A stretch of 42,419 nt of DNA. Source: JBDNJM01 sp041687755. GTDB lineage: Bacteria; Planctomycetota; UBA1135; GCA-002686595. The stretch is taken from contig JBDNJM010000194.1 in assembly GCA_041687755.1 (NCBI GenBank), positions 1 through 42,419 on the forward strand, read 5' to 3'. Below the pieces are notes generated by a model. It saw only the letters and a list, made by a program, of their open reading frames with translations, did not search any database and was not told where the DNA came from. Positions 15,715 through 24,227 of the stretch are shown piece after piece (position 1 is the first letter of the stretch; each line of letters begins with the position of its first letter). A program made the translations under genes and the position numbers.

Positions 15715-18700
15715 ATGCCCATGTCCGACAAGTTCTGGCGCGAGGTCACCCCCTCGCGCTTTCCCCATGAGCGGGAGGCCCTCGCCTACCTGCGCTCGAG
15801 GCTGCCCGATCACGAGCCGTGGCGGGTGTGGACGAACTTCATGTTCGTCGCGGATGACGGGTCGATGAACGAGGTGGACGCGCTGGTGCTTTCTCCGGTG
15901 GGGCTGTTCCTCGTCGAGATCAAGAGCCACTCCGGGGCCGTGCGGGGCAATCAGTCGACGCTCTACTTCGATTCGCCCACGTTCAAGAAGCACATTGATC
16001 ACCCGCGGCGGCTGACGAACCTCAAGGCGAAGCGGCTCAAGTCGCTGCTGGTGCGGGCGGCGCGTCGGCAGCGCAACACCGTCGAGATCCCGCGCGTCGA
16101 AGAGCTCGTCTTCCTCTCGCACACGGCGGAGACGCACCTGACCGGCCCCGAGGCGGCGCACGTCACCTACCGCGACGACCGCATCGAGTCGGCCGGCGTC
16201 ATCGCCGCGCTGACCGAGCGCAAGGGCGCACAGTTGGAGGGTCGCGGGCACACGCGGCTGGACAAGCCGATCGCCAAGCGGATCTCCGAGCTCCTGGAGG
16301 CGGCGGAGATCGCCCCGCAGCCGGCCCGAGCGCGCATCGGGGACTACCAGATCACCGGACGCCTCGAGGACGGCGCCTCGTTCAACGACTTCCAGGGGCA
16401 CCACGTCAACGTGCCCGAGGTTCCGTACCGGATCCGCCGCTACTACGTGCCGGCCGGAACCGACGAGGAGCGGGAGCGCTTCTTTGCGGCGGCCCGCCGC
16501 GAGTTCAGGCTGCTCAGCCGCATCAATCACTCCGGAATCCTCGGTGTCCGGGCCATGCCCGGCGATGAGTACGGGCCCGCCCTGGTCTTCGAGCACGACA
16601 AGCGCTGGGTTCGCCTCGATCGCTATTTGGACGAGCAGGGCGAGAAGCTCAGTCTCTCCGCGCGGCTGCACCTGCTGCGCTCGATCGCCGAGCCGGTTGC
16701 GTACGCGCACGAGAAGGGCGTTGTGCACCGCGCGCTCAGCCCGCAGGCGGTTCTGGTCGAACCTGCGGCGGATGGGGGGGTGCACAAGGTCAAGCTCATG
16801 AACTGGAGCACCGGCAGTCTGGCCTCAGATGGCACGACCGTCGGGGCCACGCTGATGCGCGGCACCCTCCATGTCGAGGACTACCAGGACGAGCCCGAAC
16901 TCGTCTTCCTCGCTCCCGAGCTGCGGCGTGACCCCGGGGGGCGCGACTGGACGCTCGATGTGTTTTCGCTCGGGGCCATCGGTTACCAGATCTTCGCCGG
17001 GACGCCGCCGGCGTCCGACCAGGACGAACTGGCGGAGCGCGTTCGCGACCATGGGCTCGACCTTGGTGCCACGGTCGATGCGGCCCCGGCCGCACTCTCG
17101 AAGCTCATCGCTCGCGCGACGCGTGCCGAGGTCGGGGCGCGCTTCCAGTCGGTCCAGGACTTCCTCGGAGCCTTCGACACCGTAGTCGAGGAGCTCGATC
17201 GCTCCGAGAACGAGGTCGACGATCCTCGGGAGGCCCAGAGAGGCAGTGTCTTCCCCGACGGGACGCGCGTGCTGAACCGCCTGGGCTCCGGGGCCACCGC
17301 CATCGCCTTCCGGGTCGAGCGGGGCGAAGGCGAAGCGACCGAAGCGTTCGTTTTGAAGGTGGCCAGGGAGGTCGACCGCAACGAACGACTGGCCCGGGAG
17401 GCCGAGGTTCTGCGGAACTTGGACCATCCGCACATCTCCCGGTTCGCAGGCTTCTGCACGGTCGGGGCGTTCGACGGCTTCCTCACCAAGCCCGCGAACA
17501 CCGAGACGCTGCGCTCGCGCCTCCGCAAGGACGGCGCGCTGCAGCTCGAGCTGCTCGAACGCTTCGGCGACCAGCTGCTCGACGCACTTGGCTACCTAGA
17601 GGCCCGCGGGATCAGCCACCGCGACCTCAAACCCGACAACATCGCGATCTCCGATCTCGACAAGAAGGCGCCGCTCTCGCTCGTCCTGTTCGACTTCTCC
17701 CTGTCCGACGAGCCGCTCGATCGCATCGACGTCGGCACGCCCCAGTACGCGGACCCCTTCCTCGCCGACCGCCTGCCCAAGCGTTGGGACCTGCAGGCAG
17801 AGCGTTACTCCGCAGGGGTCACGCTCTACGAGATGGCGACCAACACCCTGCCGCGCTGGGGGGACGGCAAGAGCGATCCGCGGCTGGTCCAGAGTCCGAT
17901 CCAGCTCGATGGGGACCCGCTGCCCTCTGGGTTGCGTCCGCAGCTGCTTGCCTTCTTCGAGCGCGCACTCGCACGCGAGCCTCGCGAGCGATTCGACAAC
18001 GCGGAGGCCATGCGCAAGGCATGGGGCAGCGCCTTCCGTGGGGCCGGCGCTGCGCCCGACTCGCTGGAAGCTGCGCCCCGCGGTGCGGCTACTCGTGAGG
18101 GCGAGCCTAGACCGGAGACTGGCGACGGACTCACATCCGAACCGGTCCCCGCCATCGTTCAAGACGTCCAGGTGCTCGGCGTCCAGACTCCGCTCACGGA
18201 CCTGAGCTTCTCGACGCGCGCTCGCAACGCTCTGGATCGACTGGAGCTGTTCACCGTGCAGGCGCTTCTCGCCGTCCCGCCGAATCACATCTTCGGTCAG
18301 CGCGGCGTCGGCGCCAAGACGCGCGACGAGCTGCAGGCGGCCCTGCGGCTCCTGAGGCCGCTGTTCCCCGAGGTCTCGATCGGCAGTCCGACCGCAGCCG
18401 AGGCTGGGGCAGAACCGGAGGTGTACCCGGTCAGCGAACCGTCTGCCGAGGCCCAGGCGCCCTCCGACGCAACCGGCGAGGCCGACGACCCGGCATCCGG
18501 CAGCTCCGCTGAAACGACCGTCACTCCTCCCGCTACCCCGCCCATCCCCGCCGTCCGGGCCAGCGAGGTCGAGTCCGAACTGGAGGCCGGCGAACTGCCC
18601 CGCCACGTCGACGGCGTCCTCGCGCGCCTGTGCGTGCCTGGGGGCTGCAATAAGCAGCGCTCCCTCGACATCCTCGAGCACCTGCTCGGCCTGCGCACCG

Positions 18701-20202
18701 ATCTGGCGACAGCCATCGCGTTCCCCAATCAGTCGCGCGCGGCCAAACAGCTCTCTCTTAACCCCGGCACCGTCTCTCAGGAGCTTGCGGGCTTCCGCGA
18801 CGCCTGGGTGAAGGACGAAGCCCTCGCCGTCGTTCGCGAGGACCTCGCCCGCTTCCTCGAGCGCAACGGCGGCCTGGCCGCACCCGCCGAGCTCGCCGAA
18901 GCCCTGCTCGTCGAGCGCGGCAGCCACGCCAAGACGCGCGACGAGCAGCTCCACCTCGCCGCTGCCCTGGCGCGCGCAGCGACCGAGGCCGAGGCCGCCC
19001 GACTTGACCCCGAAGACACCGACCAACCCGGCCCGCGCTGGACTCTGCGCCGCCGCGAGGGCATCACCTGGCTCGCCGCGACCGAAGACCACGTGGCGTG
19101 GGGCACGCGCCTGCTCGAGAGCGCGCGTCGCCTCGCCTCCGCCGACCCGCTGCCCGGTCGCGACCTGGTCGAGTCGACCCTGCTCGACGTGGCGCGCCCG
19201 CCCGGCCTCGACCCAATCGCTCCGGCGCGCCTCGCCCGCCTGGTGGCTGCCGTCGACGCCGGCATCGACGTCAGTGCCCGCGGCGAGCTGTACCCCGACC
19301 AACTCCCGGCCGAACGGGCCCTGCGCCTGTCCTTGGGCACCCTCACCGGCGCCGGCCAGCGCCACCGTCTCGCCCGCCGCGACCCGCGCTTCGCCGAGGC
19401 GCGCGTGATCGAGGCCGACGAGATCCAAGAGCGCGTCAGCTCGCGCTACCCGCGCTCCGCCCCGCTGCCGCCGCGACCCCAGCTCGACACCCTTCTCAAC
19501 GAGGCCGGCTGGAGCGGCCGCTGGGACGAGGACGAGCAGGCCTTCGTCCTGAAGGCCGGCGACGCGCAGTCGGTGCAGACCGTCGACCGCACCAGCTACG
19601 GCACTCGCAGCACCCCGCCCCAGGCGCCCGAGCTCGCGCCCGAGATCACCGAGGCCGCCCGCTTTGCCGAGGAGGTCTCGACGATCGTCGCAAACCGTCG
19701 CTTCGCCGTCGTCAAGGCGCCGCTGAACGGCATCGAACGCGCGCTCGAGCTGCTAGCGCGAGAACAGCCGACCCTCGAGTTCGTGGACCTGGACGCGCGC
19801 CTGATCGCGATCCTCGATCAGCTCCTGGCGGACAAGGGTGTGGACCCGGCCATGTTCGACGCGGCCGAGGCCAAGGGCCCCGCCGACCCCGCCGGCTGGT
19901 CAAGGGTCCTGCGCATCGTGGACGACGCCGTGACGATCCTGCGCGCCGAGCTGACCACCGGCGATGCGCCCCTGTGCATCCGCAACGTCGGCCTGCTGGC
20001 GCGCTTCGGGCGTTGGACGCCCCTCGACGATCTGAACGGCATGGCGGGCGGCAGCGCCGGCCGTGCCGCGATCGTGATCGTCCCCGGCGAGATCACCGAC
20101 CCAACCTTCGCGCTCTTCGGTCAGGCGATCCCCGCGCTGCCCTCCCAGCGGCGCGCGGTGTCCCGCGCCTGGCTCGATGGGCGGCACCTGCAGGCGAGCT
20201 GA
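15715..20202 (+). CDS. pglW: BREX type 2 serine/threonine kinase PglW
   Basis: A 1495-residue multi-domain protein. Residues ~40-110 are a NERD nuclease domain (MNEVDALVLSPVGLFLVEIK). Residues ~209-500 are a kinase fold with a broken catalytic loop (HRALSPQAV for HRDLKPxN; MNWSTG for DFG), a pseudokinase. Residues ~513-780 are an apparently active kinase: GSGATAIAF, VLKVA, HRDLKPDNI (~res 636), DFS, GTPQYADPF. Residues ~820-880 resemble the helix-hairpin-helix C-terminal domain of RNA polymerase alpha (LSFSTRARNALDRLELFTVQ). The C-terminus (RWTPLDDL, VIVPGEITDPTF) fits PglW. It begins 15 nt after the Hsp70-like gene, so transcription probably runs through. In Pgl/BREX, PglW is taken to regulate the system by phosphorylation. 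G+C in its second half is very high (about 73% on a counted line). Confidence 0.93.
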   Translation: MPMSDKFWREVTPSRFPHEREALAYLRSRLPDHEPWRVWTNFMFVADDGSMNEVDALVLSPVGLFLVEIKSHSGAVRGNQSTLYFDSPTFKKHIDHPRRLTNLKAKRLKSLLVRAARRQRNTVEIPRVEELVFLSHTAETHLTGPEAAHVTYRDDRIESAGVIAALTERKGAQLEGRGHTRLDKPIAKRISELLEAAEIAPQPARARIGDYQITGRLEDGASFNDFQGHHVNVPEVPYRIRRYYVPAGTDEERERFFAAARREFRLLSRINHSGILGVRAMPGDEYGPALVFEHDKRWVRLDRYLDEQGEKLSLSARLHLLRSIAEPVAYAHEKGVVHRALSPQAVLVEPAADGGVHKVKLMNWSTGSLASDGTTVGATLMRGTLHVEDYQDEPELVFLAPELRRDPGGRDWTLDVFSLGAIGYQIFAGTPPASDQDELAERVRDHGLDLGATVDAAPAALSKLIARATRAEVGARFQSVQDFLGAFDTVVEELDRSENEVDDPREAQRGSVFPDGTRVLNRLGSGATAIAFRVERGEGEATEAFVLKVAREVDRNERLAREAEVLRNLDHPHISRFAGFCTVGAFDGFLTKPANTETLRSRLRKDGALQLELLERFGDQLLDALGYLEARGISHRDLKPDNIAISDLDKKAPLSLVLFDFSLSDEPLDRIDVGTPQYADPFLADRLPKRWDLQAERYSAGVTLYEMATNTLPRWGDGKSDPRLVQSPIQLDGDPLPSGLRPQLLAFFERALAREPRERFDNAEAMRKAWGSAFRGAGAAPDSLEAAPRGAATREGEPRPETGDGLTSEPVPAIVQDVQVLGVQTPLTDLSFSTRARNALDRLELFTVQALLAVPPNHIFGQRGVGAKTRDELQAALRLLRPLFPEVSIGSPTAAEAGAEPEVYPVSEPSAEAQAPSDATGEADDPASGSSAETTVTPPATPPIPAVRASEVESELEAGELPRHVDGVLARLCVPGGCNKQRSLDILEHLLGLRTDLATAIAFPNQSRAAKQLSLNPGTVSQELAGFRDAWVKDEALAVVREDLARFLERNGGLAAPAELAEALLVERGSHAKTRDEQLHLAAALARAATEAEAARLDPEDTDQPGPRWTLRRREGITWLAATEDHVAWGTRLLESARRLASADPLPGRDLVESTLLDVARPPGLDPIAPARLARLVAAVDAGIDVSARGELYPDQLPAERALRLSLGTLTGAGQRHRLARRDPRFAEARVIEADEIQERVSSRYPRSAPLPPRPQLDTLLNEAGWSGRWDEDEQAFVLKAGDAQSVQTVDRTSYGTRSTPPQAPELAPEITEAARFAEEVSTIVANRRFAVVKAPLNGIERALELLAREQPTLEFVDLDARLIAILDQLLADKGVDPAMFDAAEAKGPADPAGWSRVLRIVDDAVTILRAELTTGDAPLCIRNVGLLARFGRWTPLDDLNGMAGGSAGRAAIVIVPGEITDPTFALFGQAIPALPSQRRAVSRAWLDGRHLQAS

Positions 20203-20272
20203 CGCCGGCGGGCTGCCCGCCTGTCTCGAAGCAGCGCCAGCACGCGTCGACCCCCTTCCCCGACTCCTCCCC

Positions 20273-20292
20273 GCGCGCGACCTGTCGCGCGC
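20273..20292 (+). promoter_or_regulatory. Perfect hairpin in the pglW-pglX spacer
   Basis: GCGCGCGA, loop CCTG, TCGCGCGC: a perfect 8-bp stem with a 4-base loop. It lies in a pyrimidine-rich 119-nt spacer, 29 bases before the pglX ATG. No T-run follows, so it is not a standard intrinsic terminator. It could tune pglX translation, stabilise a processed transcript or cause pausing. Confidence 0.45.
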
Positions 20293-20321
20293 CCCTCCCT
20301 CCGTCTCCCCGGTTCCCTCCC

Positions 20322-23300
20322 ATGGCCAAACGCGGCCGACGCTCCAAGCCCGAGACCTTCACCGGAGCCTGCTCGAAGCTGCTCACCGTCCTCGAGCAGG
20401 ACCTGCGCGCCCGGCTCGACGACGACGCCGAGCTGCGCCAGGGCTTCGAGGCCGACTACGCCGAGGCCAAGGAGGCTGGCCGCACCGGGCGCACCAAGAC
20501 GGACTGGATCGGCGAGCAGCTCACCCAGATCGGCGCCTCCTGGATCCTCGGCAGCGTCTTCGTGCGCTTCGCCGAGGACAACGCCCTGATCGAGCGGCCG
20601 CTGCTCTCGGGCAGCACCGAGGGCGTGGACGGCGCGCCCAGTCCGCTGGCCCGCGCCCAGGACGCCGAGCGCGCCTACTACGCCGAGCACCCCGCCCACG
20701 CCGAGCCCGAGTACCTGGCCCAGGTCTTTCGCGAGGTGTCGGGCCTGCCCGGCATGGGCGACCTGTTTGACGAGCGCCACGCCCTGCTGTGGCGCCTGAG
20801 TCCGCGGGTCGAGGGGGCGCGAGCCCTGCTCGAGCTGTTGCGCGGGACCGACGACGAGACCGGAGCTCTGCGCTGGGGTTTCGCCGAACCCGAGCTCGAC
20901 ACACGCTTCCTCGGCGACCTCTACCAGGATCTGTCCGAGGCCGTGCGCAAGCACTACGCGCTTCTGCAGACGCCCGACTTCGTCGAGGCCTTCATCCTGG
21001 ACCGCGCACTCGAGCCGGCAGTCGAGACCTTCGGGCTCTCTGGGTTTCGGTTGATCGATCCGACCTGCGGCTCGGGGCACTTTCTGCTGGGTGCCTTCGA
21101 GCGCCTGCTCGCCCACTGGCGCGAGGCCGAGCCGGGAACCGAAGTGCGCGAGCTGGTGGCGCGTGCCTTGGACGCGGTGCACGGGGTGGACCTCAACCCC
21201 TTCGCTGTGGCGATCGCACGCTTCCGGTTGACCGTGGCAGCCTTGAACGCCAGTGGATTCGAGCGTCTTGAGGACTCGCCCGTCTTTCCAATCCACATTG
21301 AAATCGGCGACAGCCTCCTTCACGGCCCCCGATTCAACGAGGTCCGAGACGCCCAGACCGATCTCTTCGGCGAAGAGCAAGTTGCCTTCACGTACGCCTA
21401 CGAAGATCGGGCGAGGCTCTATGCGATTTTGGGCCAACAATACCACTGCGTCGTCGGCAACCCGCCGTACATCACGCCGAAAGACAAGGCGCTCAATGCA
21501 CGGTACCGAGAGAGGTGCGGTTCGTGCAGCGGTAAGTACATTTTGAGCGTTCCTTTTCTCGAGCGCTTCGTTGATCTTGCGGTCGAGGGTGGCAGTACCA
21601 GTCCGGCCGGGTTCACCGGACAGATCACGTCGAATGCGTTCATGAAGCGCGAGTACGGCAAGAAGCTGATCGAGCAGTACTTCCCGAACTGGGACTTGAC
21701 GCACGTGGTAGACACGAGCGGTGCCTATATCCCGGGGCACAACACGCCGACGGTGGTGCTCTTCATCCGCAACCAGAGGCCTTCAGGCGAGACGGTCAGA
21801 GCCGTGCTCGGCATTCGCGGGGAGCCGTCGAAGCCTGAGGCCCCGGCACTGGGTCAGGTGTGGACCGAGATCGTCGAGTCGATCGATAAGCCTGGGACGG
21901 AAGGCACTTTCGTGAGCATCGCCGACGTCGAGAGGGCGACCTTCTCGGAGCACCCATGGAGCATCGGAGGTGGTGGGGCGGCCGAATTGAAAGAGCTAAT
22001 CGAAGCGAGGGCATCCTCACGGTTAGAGGAATCTGTGGAATCGATAGGTATTACCTGCTTCACCCTCGAGGACGATGTGTTCATCCGGCCTCCGGGTGCA
22101 TTTGAGCGCCGCGGTTGTCGTCAAGTTCGGTCAATGCTTGAAGGGAATTTGATTCGAGACTGGTCTGTTTCGACTCCGGACTCTTGCGCGTTTTTTTACG
22201 ACGACTCCTTCGACTACTCTGCCCCGAAGGCTGGTTCTGATGATGATCGGGCGTTTTGGGGTTGGCGGTCTAATCTTCGCAATAATAAGCTTTTTGGATC
22301 ATTGAGGAAGGCCGAGGGTGGGATTGCTGACTACGAGTTTGGTCGACTCACGGATGCCAAGCTCCGCACCCCCCTCTCCATCGCCTACGCAGAGATCGCG
22401 ACGCACAACCACTTCGTCCTGGATCGCGGCGGCAAGGTCTTCAAACAGACGGCGCCTGTCATTAAGCTTCCGCCGGATGCCACCGAGGACGACCACTACG
22501 CACTCCTCGCCGTCCTCAACAGTTCTCTCGGGTGCTTCTGGGGAAAGCAGGTCTTCTTCCCGAAGGGCGGGGACTCAATGGGTACTGATGGTGCTCGAGT
22601 TCGAAAGACAACTTGGGACTTTTTCTTTGCTTGGGATGCGACAAAGCTCGCGAAGTTTCCCATACGTTCGGTCGATCCTAGGCGCGCACGCGACGTCGAG
22701 CTCGCCGCGCAAGGGCTCCAGGACTCGGTGGCCTCGGGGAGCCACGAAGACGTCGTTGGCGAGCGGCAGGCGCGCCTTGTAGGGCGGCAAGAAGAGCTTG
22801 ATTGGCACTTGTACCGCATCTTCGAGATAGCGCCGAGTGGCTTTGAAACCGAGGACTCGGAGCTTCCCGACGTACGGCCTGGTGAGCGCGCCTTCGAGAT
22901 CGTTCATGCCCGTGCGGTTCGTGACGGCGTCGAAGAGGCGATATGGTTCGAGCGTCATGGCATAGATCCGATTGCTGAAATTCCCGAACGCTGGCCGACT
23001 GAGTACCGCACGCTCGTTCAGCGACGGATCGATCTGATCGAGTCGGACAAGCAAATCGGCCTACTGGAGCGTCCCGAGAACAAGCGCCGTTGGTCCACTC
23101 TCGATCTTGACGGGCTGCGTGGGGTGAAGTCTCGCTCGGTCGCGTTGGGCCGGGCGGAGACCGAGGTGCGCGAACTCGGTCAGCCCTGCACGGCCGCTGT
23201 CCTAGCCGAGCGTTGTGATGGAGTTGACACGCAGGATCTCGATTCGGCGGTTCGCGCTCACCTCACGGATGCTCAAGCCCTTGAGGCCCTGGTCGCCGAC

Positions 23301-24056
23301 GACGCAATCCCATTCCTCGAACGGCTACGCTTCAAGGGCCCTGGCTTGCGCACGGCCGAGGCCTGGCACGAGACCTGGCGCCTCCAGCGCCTCGAGGACC
23401 CGTTCCTCGACGAGCAGGACCAACTCCTCACCGATCACTTCGGCCCCGAGCCCGCGGAACAGCGCCGCGCTCGCGCCCACGTGGCCTGCTGGAAGACCTC
23501 GGACAAGGTCACGAAGGAGAAGGACCTGGACGAAGCCGCGCTCGGGGCCCTCGCCACGCTGCGTGACGAATGGCTGGCCATCGACGCCCGCCGCCAGGCG
23601 GCCATCGGCGGTGAGACCCCGCCTGTCCCGCCGAAGTACAAACCGACCGACTTCCGTTCCCAGGTCTTCTGGCGCCTGCGCGGCAAGCTCGACGTGCCCA
23701 AGGAGCGCTTCATCAGCTATCCCCACTGCTCGCCAGGCGGAGACGACAGTCTTCTGATCGGCTGGGCCGGCTGGGACCACGAGCAGCGCGCGGGCGCCCT
23801 GGCCCAGATCCTCGAGGCGCGCAAGTCCGAGGGCTGGACGGGTGAGCGCCTGGCGCCGATCCTGCTGGGCATCGACGAGCTGCTGTTCTGGCTCGAGAAG
23901 TGGCACGGGGACCTGGCCGACGAGTACCGCGGCTACCTCGACCAGGAGGTTGCGGCTGCCGGCCTGACGCTCGAACAGGTCCGCGCCTGGGAGCCGCCGA
24001 CCAAGACTCGCCGACGTAAACGCACCAAGCGAGCCTCGAAGGCGTCGGAGGAGTGA
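20322..24056 (+). CDS. pglX: BREX type 2 adenine-specific DNA methyltransferase PglX
   Basis: A 1244-residue protein. The N-terminal helical region (FTGACSKLLTVLEQDLRARL) is followed by a gamma-class N6-adenine methyltransferase core: DPTCGSGHFLLGAF (~res 246) for AdoMet binding and GNPPYITP (~res 380) as catalytic motif IV. Residues ~540-780 form a probable target-recognition region, followed by a long C-terminal domain (LTDHFGPEPAEQRRARAHV). PglX marks host DNA so BREX spares it. ATG 20322 is chosen because it gives the family N-terminus (MAKRGRRSKPE); the open frame continues upstream through pglW, which is a shadow. Base composition is mosaic: very GC-rich to ~21250 and after ~23320, but lower between (57% and 47% on two counted lines at 22201 and 22261), which suggests exchange of the recognition region. 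A run of seven T lies at 22191-22197. Confidence 0.92.
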   Translation: MAKRGRRSKPETFTGACSKLLTVLEQDLRARLDDDAELRQGFEADYAEAKEAGRTGRTKTDWIGEQLTQIGASWILGSVFVRFAEDNALIERPLLSGSTEGVDGAPSPLARAQDAERAYYAEHPAHAEPEYLAQVFREVSGLPGMGDLFDERHALLWRLSPRVEGARALLELLRGTDDETGALRWGFAEPELDTRFLGDLYQDLSEAVRKHYALLQTPDFVEAFILDRALEPAVETFGLSGFRLIDPTCGSGHFLLGAFERLLAHWREAEPGTEVRELVARALDAVHGVDLNPFAVAIARFRLTVAALNASGFERLEDSPVFPIHIEIGDSLLHGPRFNEVRDAQTDLFGEEQVAFTYAYEDRARLYAILGQQYHCVVGNPPYITPKDKALNARYRERCGSCSGKYILSVPFLERFVDLAVEGGSTSPAGFTGQITSNAFMKREYGKKLIEQYFPNWDLTHVVDTSGAYIPGHNTPTVVLFIRNQRPSGETVRAVLGIRGEPSKPEAPALGQVWTEIVESIDKPGTEGTFVSIADVERATFSEHPWSIGGGGAAELKELIEARASSRLEESVESIGITCFTLEDDVFIRPPGAFERRGCRQVRSMLEGNLIRDWSVSTPDSCAFFYDDSFDYSAPKAGSDDDRAFWGWRSNLRNNKLFGSLRKAEGGIADYEFGRLTDAKLRTPLSIAYAEIATHNHFVLDRGGKVFKQTAPVIKLPPDATEDDHYALLAVLNSSLGCFWGKQVFFPKGGDSMGTDGARVRKTTWDFFFAWDATKLAKFPIRSVDPRRARDVELAAQGLQDSVASGSHEDVVGERQARLVGRQEELDWHLYRIFEIAPSGFETEDSELPDVRPGERAFEIVHARAVRDGVEEAIWFERHGIDPIAEIPERWPTEYRTLVQRRIDLIESDKQIGLLERPENKRRWSTLDLDGLRGVKSRSVALGRAETEVRELGQPCTAAVLAERCDGVDTQDLDSAVRAHLTDAQALEALVADDAIPFLERLRFKGPGLRTAEAWHETWRLQRLEDPFLDEQDQLLTDHFGPEPAEQRRARAHVACWKTSDKVTKEKDLDEAALGALATLRDEWLAIDARRQAAIGGETPPVPPKYKPTDFRSQVFWRLRGKLDVPKERFISYPHCSPGGDDSLLIGWAGWDHEQRAGALAQILEARKSEGWTGERLAPILLGIDELLFWLEKWHGDLADEYRGYLDQEVAAAGLTLEQVRAWEPPTKTRRRKRTKRASKASEE

Positions 24057-24057
24057 C

Positions 24058-24080
24058 GGCGGGCGGTTCGAAAGCCCGCC
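24058..24080 (+). promoter_or_regulatory. Hairpin after pglX
   Basis: GGCGGGC, loop GGTTCGAAA, GCCCGCC: a 7-bp stem starting one base after the pglX stop, within the 171-nt gap before pglY. No T-tract follows. It may act as an attenuator, a processing site or 3'-end protection separating pglW-pglX from pglY-brxHI. The loop looks like a tRNA T-loop, but no tRNA can be drawn. Confidence 0.4.
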
Positions 24081-24227
24081 CTAGAGGCCCTTCGTGCCTT
24101 TCTGGGCCCCCAACTCGCTAAACTTCTAGGGTGAGAGTCGCATAGCAGTGCGGCCCGAGACCGCTTATTGGCGCCTGACCCTCGCAGTCCGCGCGACCCC
24201 TGTTCACTCGTCCCCGATCCCTGCCCG

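Noticed and set aside
14812..16785. Long minus-strand open frame (657 codons) across the Hsp70-like and pglW genes
   Set aside because: It is antisense to two well-supported genes, is rich in Arg, Leu, Gly and Val without motifs, and is the expected shadow of GC-rich codons. The same applies to the 610-codon minus frame at 17596-19428 and the 539-codon one at 20121-21740.
19098..20321. Upstream extension of the pglX frame through the end of pglW
   Set aside because: The extension is almost all Arg, Pro and Ala and lies inside pglW in another frame. The family N-terminus begins at ATG 20322.
24058..24080. Possible tRNA T-arm (GGTTCGAAA loop)
   Set aside because: The paired stem does not give a 5-bp T-stem with a 7-base loop, and no acceptor, D or anticodon arms can be drawn nearby.
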